This document shows positions 7,564-18,518 of a stretch of 22,053 bases of DNA, piece after piece. The position numbers and the translations under genes were made by a program. The stretch covers positions 1 through 22,053 of the forward strand of contig QYQC01000136.1 in assembly GCA_007280315.1 (NCBI GenBank). Reading direction: 5' to 3'. Source of the DNA: Betaproteobacteria bacterium (GTDB lineage Bacteria > Pseudomonadota > Gammaproteobacteria > Burkholderiales > SG8-39). Each line of letters starts with the position of its first letter. The first letter of the stretch is position 1. The notes beneath the pieces are model-generated. The model searched no databases. It saw only the letters and a list, made by a program, of their open reading frames with translations, and was not told where the DNA came from.

Positions 7564-7633
7564 TAGCGCAAACAACGAAAGCATGCACTGTGGCACCTTA
7601 GGTAGCTATATTGTCAATTGTGAGGAGAACCCC

Positions 7634-8626
7634 ATGAATCTGAAAAGCAAATTCGTATTCGCGGCTGTAGTCGCCGCGCTGTCGGTGGGCGCAGCGTACG
7701 CGCAACAACCGATGGTAATCAAGTTCAGCCACGTCGTCGCCGAGGCCACGCCTAAAGGGCAGGCGGCACTCAAGTTCAAGGAACTCGCGGAGAAACTCCT
7801 GCCGGGCAAGGTCACGGTGCAGGTATTTCCGAGTTCGCAGCTGTTCGGCGACGCCAAGGAAATGGAGGCGGTGCTGCTCGGCGACGTGCAGTTCATCGCG
7901 CCCTCGCTGTCGAAGTTTGACCGCTACACCAAGAAAGTACAGTTGTTCGATTTGCCGTTTCTGTTCGACGACATCGAGGCGGTGGACCGGTTCCAGCACA
8001 GCGCGCAGGGCAAGGAGTTGCTCGATTCGATGGTGAGCAAGGGCATCAAGGGCCTCGGTTACTGGCACAACGGCATGAAGCAACTGTCCAGCGACAAGGA
8101 TCAGCTCAAGCGTCCCGAGGATGTGAAAGGCCTCAAGTTCCGCATTCAGGCGTCGGACGTGCTCGAAGCGCAATTCCGCGCGCTCGGCGCCAACCCGCAG
8201 AAAATGAACTTCAGCGAGGTCTATCAGGCGCTGCAGACCGGCGTCGTGGACGGCCAGGAGAATACCTGGTCGAATATCTACTCGCAGAAATTCTACGAGG
8301 TGCAAAAAACCATCGCCAAGACCAATCACGGCGTGATCGACTATATGGTGATCACCAACGCCAAGTGGTGGAACGGACTGCCGGCAGACGTGCGCAAGGG
8401 TCTGGCGCAGGCGATGGATGAAGCCACCGCCTACGGCAATGGTGTCGCGAACGAATTCAACGAACGCGACCGCAAGCGCATACTCGAAGCCGGCAAGGCC
8501 AAGGTGCAAGACCTGTCCAAAGACGACGTCGCCGCCTGGCGCAAGGCGATGGCGCCGGTATGGAAGAAATTCGAAGGCGAAATCGGCAGCGATCTGATCC
8601 AGGCGGCGCTCAAAGCCAATAAATAA
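7634..8626 (+). CDS. dctP: TRAP transporter periplasmic binding protein DctP, C4-dicarboxylate type
   Basis: Captures the substrate in the periplasm and hands it to the DctQM membrane complex. The product is 330 residues. The signal peptide ends at about residue 23 (AAYA then QQPMVIKFSH). The family motifs are clear: VFPSSQLFGDAKEMEAV, LGYWHNGMKQL, then GLKFRIQASDVLEAQF with the conserved carboxylate-binding arginine, FSEVYQALQTGVVDGQENTW and NHGVIDYMVIT. These match the DctP branch that binds malate, succinate and fumarate, but the exact ligand cannot be read from sequence. ATG 7634 has GAGGAG six bases upstream; the in-frame ATG at 7583 would put a 17-residue extension before the signal peptide. 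It leads dctPQM and probably carries the promoter for all three. Confidence 0.95.
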   Translation: MNLKSKFVFAAVVAALSVGAAYAQQPMVIKFSHVVAEATPKGQAALKFKELAEKLLPGKVTVQVFPSSQLFGDAKEMEAVLLGDVQFIAPSLSKFDRYTKKVQLFDLPFLFDDIEAVDRFQHSAQGKELLDSMVSKGIKGLGYWHNGMKQLSSDKDQLKRPEDVKGLKFRIQASDVLEAQFRALGANPQKMNFSEVYQALQTGVVDGQENTWSNIYSQKFYEVQKTIAKTNHGVIDYMVITNAKWWNGLPADVRKGLAQAMDEATAYGNGVANEFNERDRKRILEAGKAKVQDLSKDDVAAWRKAMAPVWKKFEGEIGSDLIQAALKANK

Positions 8627-8666
8627 ACGCCGGCCGCGAACGGCAATGGCAGAGGGGAGGGGTGCC

Positions 8667-9218
8667 ATGAGCTTTAACAACGTCGTCGACCGGGCGGAGG
8701 AGCGGCTGATCGCCCTCCTTCTCACGGTGATGACGCTCATAAGTTTCACCCAGGTGGTGGCGCGCTACGTCTTCAACTACAGCTTCGTCTGGGCGCTGGA
8801 ACTGGTCACCTATCTATTCGCCTGGCTGATTTTCCTCGGCATGTCCTACGGCGTACGTGTCGGCGGACATATCGGCGTCGATGCGCTGGTGAAAAGTCTC
8901 TCACCGGCGGCCGCGCGCGCCGTCGGCATCGTCGCAACGGTGCTGTGCATGGTCTACGCGGTGATCGTGTTCTACGGCGGCTGGATCTACGTCGCAAAGA
9001 TGATGGAAATCGGCATCATGGCGCAGGACATTCCCATCCCGCAGTGGGTGCCGCGGTTGATACTGCCGATCGGTTACGGCCTGCTGTTCCTGCGTTTCGC
9101 GCAGGTGCTCTACCGGCTGATCGCCGGCAAGGAAGTACATCTGCTCGGAGACGAGGTAAAGGAAGCGCTCAAACTTCGTACGGATGACGCTGAACCGCCG
9201 CGGCAGGGACAGTCATGA
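8667..9218 (+). CDS. dctQ: TRAP transporter small membrane subunit DctQ
   Basis: The small four-helix subunit that pairs with DctM in the sodium-driven TRAP importer. The product is 183 residues with hydrophobic segments at about 15-38, 43-64, 85-107 and 124-147 and a charged C-terminal tail. The family pattern TQVVARYVFNYSFVWALELVTY followed by LIFLGMSYGVRVGGHIGVD is present. ATG 8667 is preceded by a purine-rich AGGGGAGGGG. The in-frame ATG at 8646 has no ribosome site. The stop overlaps the dctM start by four bases (ATGA at 9215-9218), so the two subunits are translationally coupled. Confidence 0.94.
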   Translation: MSFNNVVDRAEERLIALLLTVMTLISFTQVVARYVFNYSFVWALELVTYLFAWLIFLGMSYGVRVGGHIGVDALVKSLSPAAARAVGIVATVLCMVYAVIVFYGGWIYVAKMMEIGIMAQDIPIPQWVPRLILPIGYGLLFLRFAQVLYRLIAGKEVHLLGDEVKEALKLRTDDAEPPRQGQS

Positions 9219-10492
9219 CCACCGCGGCGCTGTTCGTCATGCTGTTCGCCTTCATGCTGCTCGGCATGCCTGTGGCGGTTGCGCTCGGCCTGTCGTCGCT
9301 GCTGACCATCCTTGTGTTCGGCAACGATTCGCTTGCCTCGTTAGCGCTGAAGCTGTTCGAAACTTCAGAGCACTTCACGCTGCTGGCGATTCCGTACTTT
9401 ATCCTCGGCGGCGCGTTCATGACCACCGGTGGCGTGGCCAAACGGATGATCCGCTTCGCCGTTGCCTGCGTCGGGCATCTGCGCGGTGGCCTGGCGATCG
9501 CCTCGGTGCTGGCCTGCATGCTGTTCGCCGCGGTGTCGGGCTCCTCGCCTGCAACCGTGGTCGCAGTCGGCTCGATCGTGATCGCCGGCATGGTGCGCTC
9601 GGGCTACCCCAAGGAGTTTGCAGCGGGCGTGGTGTGCAACGCCGGCACGCTCGGCATCCTTATCCCGCCCTCGATCGTGATGGTGGTGTACGGCGCAGCC
9701 ACCGAAACCTCGGTGGGCAAGCTGTTCATGGCCGGCGTCATCCCTGGAATCCTGCTCGGGACCATGCTGATGGCGGCGATCTGGGTTCTGGCGCGGGCGA
9801 AGAACCTGCCGCGCCAGCCGCGTGCATCGCTCGATGAGATCCTGACCGCGGGACGCGACTCGATCTGGGGACTGATGCTGATCGTGATCATCCTCGGCGG
9901 CATCTACGGCGGCGTGTTCACGCCGACCGAGGCGGCCGCGGTCTCGGCGGTGTACGCGTTCTTCGTCGCGGTATTTGTCTATAAGGACATCGGTTTCAGC
10001 AAGGTGCCCGACGTACTGGTGGATGCGGCCAAAGTGACGGTGATGCTGATGTTCATCATCGCCAACGCGCTGCTGTTCGCCCACGTACTTACCACCGAAC
10101 GCATCCCGCAGGTGATTGCTGAGCAGATCGTCGCCTGGGGCATGCCGGGATGGCAGTTTTTGATAGTGGTCAATATCCTGCTGCTGATCGCCGGCTGCTT
10201 CATGGAGCCGACCGGGATTATCCTGATCCTGGCGCCGATTCTGTTTCCGATCGCCACGCGCCTGGGCATCGATCCGGTGCACCTGGGGATCATCATGGTG
10301 GTAAATCTCGAGATCGGCATGGTGACGCCGCCTATCGGCCTCAACCTGTTCGTCACGGCGGGCATCACCAAGATGTCGATGAGCGAAGTCGTACGCGCGG
10401 CGCTGCCGTGGCTGTCGGTGCTGCTCGTCTTCCTCGTGATCATCACCTACGTGCCGATCATCACCCTCTGGCTGCCGAACCTGCTGTTCTGA
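9215..10492 (+). CDS. dctM: TRAP transporter large membrane subunit DctM
   Basis: The translocating subunit, in the ion transporter superfamily, which moves the dicarboxylate with sodium ions across the inner membrane. The product is 425 residues, the standard length, with about a dozen hydrophobic segments. Diagnostic stretches are PYFILGGAFMTTGGVAKRMI, SGSSPATVVAVGSI, CNAGTLGILIPPSIVMVVYG, VFTPTEAAAVSAVYAF, CFMEPTGIILILAPILFPI and GMVTPPIGLNLFV. The start overlaps dctQ by four bases. Together dctPQM is complete. The gene ends 34 bases before the convergent flavoprotein gene. Confidence 0.96.
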   Translation: MTTAALFVMLFAFMLLGMPVAVALGLSSLLTILVFGNDSLASLALKLFETSEHFTLLAIPYFILGGAFMTTGGVAKRMIRFAVACVGHLRGGLAIASVLACMLFAAVSGSSPATVVAVGSIVIAGMVRSGYPKEFAAGVVCNAGTLGILIPPSIVMVVYGAATETSVGKLFMAGVIPGILLGTMLMAAIWVLARAKNLPRQPRASLDEILTAGRDSIWGLMLIVIILGGIYGGVFTPTEAAAVSAVYAFFVAVFVYKDIGFSKVPDVLVDAAKVTVMLMFIIANALLFAHVLTTERIPQVIAEQIVAWGMPGWQFLIVVNILLLIAGCFMEPTGIILILAPILFPIATRLGIDPVHLGIIMVVNLEIGMVTPPIGLNLFVTAGITKMSMSEVVRAALPWLSVLLVFLVIITYVPIITLWLPNLLF

Positions 10493-10499
10493 ACCAGCC

Positions 10500-10531
10500 C
10501 CTAGCGCTGCGTTGGGTGCCCCGCGCCTAGG
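10500..10531. terminator. Stem-loop between convergent genes, possible bidirectional terminator
   Basis: CCTAGCGC (10500-10507) can pair with GCGCCTAGG (10523-10531) with one bulged base around a 15-base loop. It lies between the dctM stop and the end of the oppositely oriented flavoprotein gene, and includes that gene's stop codon. There is no T-run on either strand, so intrinsic termination is not assured. Confidence 0.3.
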
Positions 10532-11533
10532 CGTGGCGGCCGGAAAACGAAGTCAGGGCTTTCATGTAATTGCCGCGCTCGAACGCGGCCGGGTCGGGAC
10601 AGGACTGTTGGCTAAGCGAACCCTTCATTTGTTTTACCGATGCGTATTCGCGCTCGGTCATCCATTTTTCGATGCCGCTGACCAGGGTTCCGACATGCGC
10701 CGGTCCCTGGCGCAACAGGCTGCTGGCGATCATCACGCAGTCGGCGCCCGCCAGCAGCAGTTTGAGCACGTCGTCCGCGCTGTGTGCGCCGCCGGTGGCG
10801 GCGAGGCTTGCCTTGACGCGCCCGCGCAAAATGGCGATCCAGCGCAATGCGAGGCGCAGTTCGTCGGATGTGGACAGCACCAGATGCGGCGCCACTTCGA
10901 GTTCGTCGAGGAGGATGTCGGGCTGCACGAAGCGGTTGAACAGCACCAGTCCCGACGCGCCGGCCTGCGACATGCGTGAGGCCATATTTGCCATGGCGCT
11001 GAAGTAGGGCGACACCTTTACCGCAACCGGGATTGAAACCATGCTGCTGACCGATGCCACCAGGTCGATGTAGCGCCGTTCTACCTCGGCACCGGTGTCC
11101 GCTGGATCGGTGGCGAGAAAATAGATGTTCAGCTCGATCGCGTCGGCGCCGGCTTCCTGGAACTGTTTGGCAATGTGCGTCCAGCCGCCCGGCGTATAGC
11201 CGTTCAGGCTGGGAATCACCGGCACCGAAAGCGCGCGCTTCGCATCGCCGATCAATTTCAGGTAATTATCCGAACCGGTGTTGTAGTTCTGCATTTCGGG
11301 AAAGAAACCGCGCGCCTCGGGCGACAGTTCCGCGCCGGACAGCATCAGGTTGTGGGTGGCCATTTCCTCGTGCTCGATCTGTTCCTCGAACAGCGACGGC
11401 AGGACAACGGCTGCCACCCCGGCGTCCTCCAGCCGCTTGAGGCTGTCGATCGAACTGGTCATGGGCGACGCTGCGGCGACGATGGGATTCCTGAGTTCGA
11501 GGCCCAGGTACTTGCTACTCAGATCGGCGCTCA

Positions 11534-11534
<1 letters not shown>
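10527..11534 (-). CDS. Dihydroorotate-dehydrogenase-like flavoprotein (not a true PyrD)
   Basis: A predicted FMN-binding TIM-barrel protein of the class 1 dihydroorotate dehydrogenase superfamily, 335 residues. Visible are the N-terminal LELRNPIVAAASPMT, NGYTPGGW (111-118), the lysine strand IPVAVKVSPYFS (Lys173) and the phosphate-binding TGGAHSADDVLKLLLAGADC. The active-site loop that in genuine class 1 enzymes carries the catalytic Cys in an N-x-S-C-P-N context reads IELNIYFLATDP (133-144) and has no Cys or Ser at that place. Pyrimidine synthesis is therefore unlikely. Its ATG shares a base with the nifJ stop (TAATG), and AAGGAG lies inside the nifJ end, so the two are translationally coupled. 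Proteins of this kind are recurrent nifJ neighbours as far as I recall. The function is unknown; a redox role with NifJ is inferred. Confidence 0.88.
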
Positions 11535-15169
<3,635 letters not shown>

Positions 15170-15192
15170 GATTTCCTTTCGCTCATTCGTTT

Positions 15193-15206
15193 GGAGCGGT
15201 TGCTCC
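15193..15206. other. Small stem-loop between rubrerythrin gene and nifJ
   Basis: GGAGC (15193-15197) and GCTCC (15202-15206) form a perfect hairpin with a 4-base loop in the 44-base gap between the two genes, a short distance before the nifJ ribosome site. There is no T-run, so it is not a classic terminator. It could separate or stabilise the two mRNA parts. The function is a guess. Confidence 0.35.
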
Positions 15207-15213
15207 GGTCGCT

Positions 15214-15849
15214 CTATAGGATGCCCGACTTGCCGGCTTTCCAGCGCGCATACTCCGTGGTCAGTAGCGCAACGTGCTCGCGCTCCTCGGCGGCAAGCTC
15301 CTTGTACAGATCGCGTTCGACCGAGCCCTCAGGCGCGTGCGCGCCCTGCTCGCTGAAAAAGGTCACCGCCCGCTCTTCGAACGCGATGGCGATGCGGAAC
15401 AGGTTTGCCGGATCCTCGGGTTTGCGCTCGACGCCGGCAAAAATCGCCGCGCGATCGATCTGGAAATCCGCCGCCGGTTGCGGCAAATCCGCGTGGTAGC
15501 GCTTGGACAGCGTCTCCATGTGCTCTTGTTCCATCACGGCGAAACGGCCAAACAAATCGCGCAGCGCCGGGTCGCGCACGTCGTTGGCGGCACGTTGATA
15601 GAACGCGTGGCCGCCGAGTTCGATTTCGAACGCGGCTCGAATCGCGTCCAGACCCTTGGCGTCGTCGATCGGTCCGCGCTCGAGAATCTCGAGCTTGCCT
15701 TTGCAGTGCGGGCACATACCGTAGGGAAATGCGAATCCCTCGCTCACTTTGCCGCAGGCGCTGCAGCGCCAACTGAGTTCGAGGTTGGCGCAGCAGATAT
15801 ACGATTCTTCGCCTTCGATCGGGCGGTGGCATTTCGGACATGAGTTCAT
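15214..15849 (-). CDS. Rubrerythrin with N-terminal rubredoxin-like domain
   Basis: A predicted non-heme diiron peroxidase that scavenges peroxide in anaerobes, 211 residues, cytoplasmic. Residues 27-52 form a rubredoxin-like iron site (WRCSACGKVSEGFAFPYG then MCPHC; Cys29, 32, 46, 49), preceded by a further CPKC (Cys4, 7) and a Cys-Cys pair (19, 20). The ferritin-like domain (about 65-205) has the diiron pattern Glu77, EQEH (107-110), FEER (157-160) and EREH (189-192). Classical rubrerythrin has the rubredoxin part at the C-terminus; here it is N-terminal, as in reverse rubrerythrins. ATG 15849 overlaps the nfnAB stop (ATGA) and has GAGGG upstream, so it is made together with NfnAB. A longer open frame upstream lies inside nfnAB and is not used. 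Confidence 0.93.
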   Translation of the reverse strand: MNSCPKCHRPIEGEESYICCANLELSWRCSACGKVSEGFAFPYGMCPHCKGKLEILERGPIDDAKGLDAIRAAFEIELGGHAFYQRAANDVRDPALRDLFGRFAVMEQEHMETLSKRYHADLPQPAADFQIDRAAIFAGVERKPEDPANLFRIAIAFEERAVTFFSEQGAHAPEGSVERDLYKELAAEEREHVALLTTEYARWKAGKSGIL

Positions 15850-18236
15850 GCTTGGCCCTCGCTTTGATTGATGAAAGGGGCAGCGGCGGGTTTCGCGGAC
15901 CCGCCCACGGCAATCGGCGGGATGAAAGCGTCTGCATCTTCCTGCGTAATCGGCCATTTCTGCTTGCCGCTCTGCATATACGCACCGATAGCTCTGGCTG
16001 CGCGACGGCCGGCACCCATGGCCAGGATGACGGTTGCCGCCCCGGTGACGATATCGCCGCCGGCAAACACGCCGGGAAGGCTGGTCGCCTGTGTCTGCGG
16101 ATCGGCGACGATGTATCCCCATTTGTTGAGCCCCAGCCCCGGTGTGGATTGCGTCACGATCGGATTGGCCTTGGTGCCAAGCGCGTAGATCACGGTATCG
16201 CACTCGAGTTCGACGAACTCGTCCAGCGGCACGGGCTTGCGCCGACCCTTCTCGTCGGGTTCGCCCAGCATCATCTTCTGTACCTTCATGCCACTGACGA
16301 TGCCCTCCTCGCCGGTAAATATCTCGACCGGCGTATGCAGGAAGAAGAACTCGATACCTTCCTCCTTGGCATGGCGGATCTCCTCAATGCGGGCCGGCGC
16401 TTCGGCCTCGGAGCGACGATAGACGCAGCGTACGGTCGGCGCGCCCAGCCTCTTGGCCACGCGCAGGCAATCCATTGCAGTGTTGCCGGCGCCGATGACG
16501 ACCACGCTCTTGCCCAGCGTGATCGGCGTATCGAGATAGGGAAATTTGTCTCCGCCCATCAGATTGACGCGGGTGAGGAATTCGTTCGCCGAATAGACCT
16601 GGCCGGCAAATTCACCCGGGATGCCGAGAAACGACGGCGCGCCGGCGCCAGCGCCGACGAAGACCGCATCGAACGCCATCTCGCCCATGAGTTTGGGGAT
16701 GGAAAAAGTTTTTCCGATCACTTTGTTGACTTCGAATTTCACGCCCATGTTCTTCAGCGTTTCGACTTCGCGGCTGATGATGTCGCGCGGCAGGCGGAAC
16801 GGCGGAATGCCGTACTGGAGCACGCCGCCGATCACGTGCAGCGCCTCGTATACCGTGACATCGCAGCCGTAACGAGCGAGGTCCGCGGCGACTGCGAGCC
16901 CCGACGGACCGGATCCGACAATGGCGACACGACCCAGCGTGCGTTCGAAGCGCGACTTTTCGGTTTTCGGCGCGCGGGCGTTGTCGCCGATGAAGCGCTC
17001 AAGCCGGCCGATCGCCACCGCCTCCATTTTGATTTTCTTGTTCTTGCTGACGATACACTGCGCCTCACACTGCGATTCCTGCGGGCAGACGCGGCCACAA
17101 ACCGAGGGGAACAGGTTGGATTCGTTGATCACGCCCAGCGCGCCATCCACATCGCGTACCAGCAGATGGCGGATGAAGCGCGGGATGTCGATCGATACCG
17201 AGCAGCCGGCGATGCAATCGGGTTTGACGCACTGGATGCAGCGTTCGGCTTCTTCCAACGCGTCGTGCATGCTGTAGCCCAGGTTCACTTCCTTGAAATT
17301 GCGCGAACGCTCCAGGGCGTCGCGCTCCGGCATTTTCACCGCGTGCGGCGCGAGGTCCTTGAACTTCTTGTAATTGCGTTTGTTCTGCTCGAACAGCTTC
17401 TTCTCCACTTCGCAGATGTGCGCGTAATCATCGCTCGCCTTCGACTCTTCACCCTTGAAGCGCCGCTGCCGCAGCATGAGTTCCTTGAAGTCGACCAAAT
17501 GTCCGTCGAAATCCGGGCCCTCGACGCAGGCGAATTTGACCTCACCGCCAACGCTTACGCGGCAGGAGCCGCACATGCCGGTGCCGTCGACCATGATGGC
17601 ATTGAGCGAAACCATGGTCTTCACGCCAAAGGGCCGCGTTGTTTCGACGCAGGCGTTCATCATCGGCAGCGGCCCGATGGCGACGACCAGATCTGGCTTG
17701 TCGCGTTCGAGCACCTCCTTCAGTGCAGCGGTGACAAAGCCCGGCGTGCCGTAACTTCCGTCGTCGGTGCAGACCACCAGGTTGTCGGAGAATTTGCTGA
17801 AGCGGTCTTCCCAGAACACCAGGTCCTTATTGCGAAAACCGATGATGCCGGTGGTGCGGTTGCCGGCATTCTTGAACGCCCGCAGCTGCGGATAAATCGG
17901 CGCCACGCCGAGTCCGCCGCCCACCAGCACCACGTGCCCGACCTTGCCAATGTGTTGCGGCAGACCCAGCGGGCCGACGAAATCGGCGAAGCTGTCACCC
18001 TCCTTGTAGTGATCCTGCATCTCCAGCGTGGTCTTGCCGAGCGACTGAATCACCATGGTGATGGTGCCCTTGTCGCGATCGAAATCAGCGACCGTCAGCG
18101 GAATGCGTTCGCCGCCTTCGCGCAGGCGCACCATGACGAAATGGCCGGGTTCCGCGGACTGGGCCACGTCGGGAACCTGGACCTCCCAAAGGAACGTTGT
18201 GTCGGAGAATTTTTCGCGACGGACGATCGTGTACAT
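15846..18236 (-). CDS. nfnAB: Fused NfnAB: NADH-dependent ferredoxin:NADP oxidoreductase (electron-bifurcating transhydrogenase)
   Basis: A single 796-residue chain joining the two Nfn subunits. Residues 1-270 are the NfnA type: an FAD-binding barrel with RIPLTVADFD, the nucleotide-binding motif VLVGGGLGVAP (104-113), and a [2Fe-2S] site in VDGTGMCGSCRVSVGG with Asp217, Cys222, Cys225 and Cys237. Residues 300-796 are the NfnB/GltD type: two [4Fe-4S] sites (Cys333, 336, 341, 345 and Cys380, 384, 390, 394), an FAD Rossmann motif VAIVGSGPSGLAVAADLARYG near 437-457, a second one VVVIGAGNTAMDCLRVA near 578-594 for NADP(H), and VFAGGDIVTGAATVILAMG near 723. Known Nfn enzymes take electrons from reduced ferredoxin and NADH to make two NADPH, or run in reverse. 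All cofactor ligands are kept. AAGG eight bases before ATG 18236 supports the start. It heads the operon with rubrerythrin and nifJ. Glutamate synthase small subunit is a common mislabel; no large subunit is nearby. Confidence 0.93.
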   Translation of the reverse strand: MYTIVRREKFSDTTFLWEVQVPDVAQSAEPGHFVMVRLREGGERIPLTVADFDRDKGTITMVIQSLGKTTLEMQDHYKEGDSFADFVGPLGLPQHIGKVGHVVLVGGGLGVAPIYPQLRAFKNAGNRTTGIIGFRNKDLVFWEDRFSKFSDNLVVCTDDGSYGTPGFVTAALKEVLERDKPDLVVAIGPLPMMNACVETTRPFGVKTMVSLNAIMVDGTGMCGSCRVSVGGEVKFACVEGPDFDGHLVDFKELMLRQRRFKGEESKASDDYAHICEVEKKLFEQNKRNYKKFKDLAPHAVKMPERDALERSRNFKEVNLGYSMHDALEEAERCIQCVKPDCIAGCSVSIDIPRFIRHLLVRDVDGALGVINESNLFPSVCGRVCPQESQCEAQCIVSKNKKIKMEAVAIGRLERFIGDNARAPKTEKSRFERTLGRVAIVGSGPSGLAVAADLARYGCDVTVYEALHVIGGVLQYGIPPFRLPRDIISREVETLKNMGVKFEVNKVIGKTFSIPKLMGEMAFDAVFVGAGAGAPSFLGIPGEFAGQVYSANEFLTRVNLMGGDKFPYLDTPITLGKSVVVIGAGNTAMDCLRVAKRLGAPTVRCVYRRSEAEAPARIEEIRHAKEEGIEFFFLHTPVEIFTGEEGIVSGMKVQKMMLGEPDEKGRRKPVPLDEFVELECDTVIYALGTKANPIVTQSTPGLGLNKWGYIVADPQTQATSLPGVFAGGDIVTGAATVILAMGAGRRAARAIGAYMQSGKQKWPITQEDADAFIPPIAVGGSAKPAAAPFINQSEGQA

Positions 18237-18449
18237 AGAATAGCCTTGTGGCCCCGTTCAATGGGTTGTTCAAATGAAGGAGAGTCGTTTCTCGGACATT
18301 GCGCAGGGCATCGCTGGTCTCGCGCCAACTTTCGCCGCAATTCGATCGTGTCCCAACGGACTGGCCTGCTGCCGCCGGGAATCGGTACCGGTAACGCCGC
18401 ATCCTCCTGCGACAATAAAACAAGGATAGTACGCGCGGCGATTTATGCT

Positions 18450-18463
18450 TTGACGTAGATCAA
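18450..18463. promoter_or_regulatory. FNR/ANR/DNR-type box upstream of the nfnAB-nifJ operon
   Basis: TTGAC-GTAG-ATCAA matches nine of the ten conserved bases of the FNR consensus TTGAT-N4-ATCAA. On the minus strand a possible -10, TATCCT (18428-18423), lies at the right distance, which puts the box centre about 40 bases before a start near 18416, the class II activator position. The transcript would then have a leader of about 180 bases before nfnAB. The 282-base gap between nfnAB and maeA otherwise holds no gene. Regulation is inferred from the motif. Confidence 0.7.
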
Positions 18464-18483
18464 ACGAGTTGGCACGACCCGCG

Positions 18484-18513
18484 AAAACTGCGCACGAGCC
18501 GCGCCGGCTTGCG
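18484..18513 (-). terminator. Possible intrinsic terminator of maeA
   Basis: On the minus strand, just after the maeA stop, AGCCG-GCG-CGGCT forms a 5-pair hairpin (18509-18497). An extra CGCA/TGCG pair extends it beyond a 2-base bulge, and CAGTTTT follows. The T-run is only four bases long, so termination may be weak. Confidence 0.4.
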
Positions 18514-18518
18514 TCGTT

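Noticed and set aside
7591..7606. Sigma-54-like -24/-12 element (TGGCAC then GC) before dctP
   Set aside because: The GG-to-GC distance is 13 instead of the strict 12 bases, so it should not work as a sigma-54 promoter although dct genes often have one.
15850..16203. Longer rubrerythrin starting at 16203
   Set aside because: The extension lies inside nfnAB and looks non-coding. The cysteine-rich family N-terminus begins at 15849 with its own ribosome site.
15846..18236. Call as glutamate synthase small subunit (gltD) or as dihydroorotate dehydrogenase electron transfer subunit (pyrK)
   Set aside because: Each fits only one half of the protein. The two halves together, in an operon with nifJ and with no gltB or genuine pyrD, fit NfnAB.
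15840..18458. An 872-codon open frame on the plus strand opposite nfnAB
   Set aside because: It mirrors the coding frame of an intact, motif-rich gene in GC-rich DNA. Its translation is rich in His, Arg, Ala and Asp and shows no recognisable domain.
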